Source: Methylococcaceae bacterium (lineage in GTDB: Bacteria; Pseudomonadota; Gammaproteobacteria; Methylococcales; Methylomonadaceae). From it: a DNA stretch of 34,536 bases. Below, piece by piece: positions 34,484-34,536 of this stretch. Location: the NCBI GenBank assembly GCA_006844705.1, contig SPJS01000249.1:1-34536 (forward strand), given 5' to 3'. The position numbers were made by a program, and so were the translations under genes. The notes beneath the pieces were generated by a model, which had not been told where the DNA came from, ran no database searches, and was given only the letters and a program-made list of their open reading frames with translations. How positions within the stretch are numbered: the stretch's first letter is position 1; each line of letters opens with the position of its first letter.

Positions 34484-34536
34484 AAAATGACTATGAGAAT
34501 AGTGGTGATAGGTTGATGATAAAAATAATAATGGTT
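34480..34536 (+). CDS. Start of a downstream gene (partial, runs off right edge)
   Basis: A frame opens at ATG 34480, overlapping the previous stop as ATGA, and stays open to the window end (19 codons). An internal ATG at 34516, preceded by AGG, would start MIKIIMV, the kind of N-terminus seen in group 1 glycosyltransferases. Too short to identify. Confidence 0.4.
   Translation, partial: MKNDYENSGDRLMIKIIMV

Noticed and set aside
31290..34536. A duplicated tRNA-Leu 3' end marking an integrated element
   Set aside because: No second copy of the tRNA end and no integrase were seen downstream within the window; the right border may lie outside.

Overview
The window looks like chromosomal backbone of a gammaproteobacterium outside the Enterobacterales. 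It has moderate, somewhat AT-rich composition, an HrcA/CIRCE-controlled grpE-dnaK-dnaJ cluster, and the order recN / grpE-dnaK-dnaJ-dapB / carA-carB-greA / yhbY / rlmE-ftsH / glmM-tpiA-secG-tRNA-Leu known from Pseudomonas-like gammaproteobacteria. A methylotroph or sulfur-oxidiser of the Thiotrichales/Methylophaga kind would fit, but that is a guess. No transposase, CRISPR array, integrase or rRNA is visible.

Layout. 1-78 is the tail of an unidentified gene. 194-517 is a small H-NS-type nucleoid protein. 619-5098 is a minus-strand run nadK-recN-aguA-aguB (NAD kinase, DNA repair, agmatine to putrescine), transcribed away from a 400-bp divergent region. That region holds a long imperfect hairpin repeat (5261-5344), a sigma70 promoter and a perfect CIRCE operator. 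5513-11357 is hrcA-grpE-dnaK / dnaJ-dapB, with an intrinsic terminator after dnaK.

11366-20500 is the notable part. It is a roughly 9-kb exosortase module between dapB and carA, genes that are normally neighbours. It holds one PEP-CTERM/VPLPA-type secreted substrate, an exosortase fused to an EpsI domain (XrtD type), a WecA/MraY-superfamily sugar-phosphate transferase with a membrane extension, and a large TPR lipoprotein (PrsT type). Running the other way is a two-gene unit: a TIGR03790-family exported protein and a PilZ (c-di-GMP) protein. Together these suggest a surface polysaccharide / C-terminal sorting system, possibly under c-di-GMP influence. The TIGR03790 start has a ribosome-site-masking hairpin.

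20471-31313 returns to backbone: carA (with a terminator hairpin in its leader), carB (with a run of ten G), greA, convergent yhbY, rlmE, ftsH, glmM, tpiA, secG and tRNA-Leu(GAG). The folP gene usually found between ftsH and glmM is absent.

31569-34536 is a second surface-glycan module directly downstream of the tRNA, where rimP-nusA-infB would often lie. It holds a polysaccharide deacetylase, an exosortase-associated O-glycosylation ligase, a secreted TPR protein and the start of another gene. The two exosortase-linked blocks therefore flank the carAB-secG backbone and probably serve one exopolysaccharide/surface-protein pathway.
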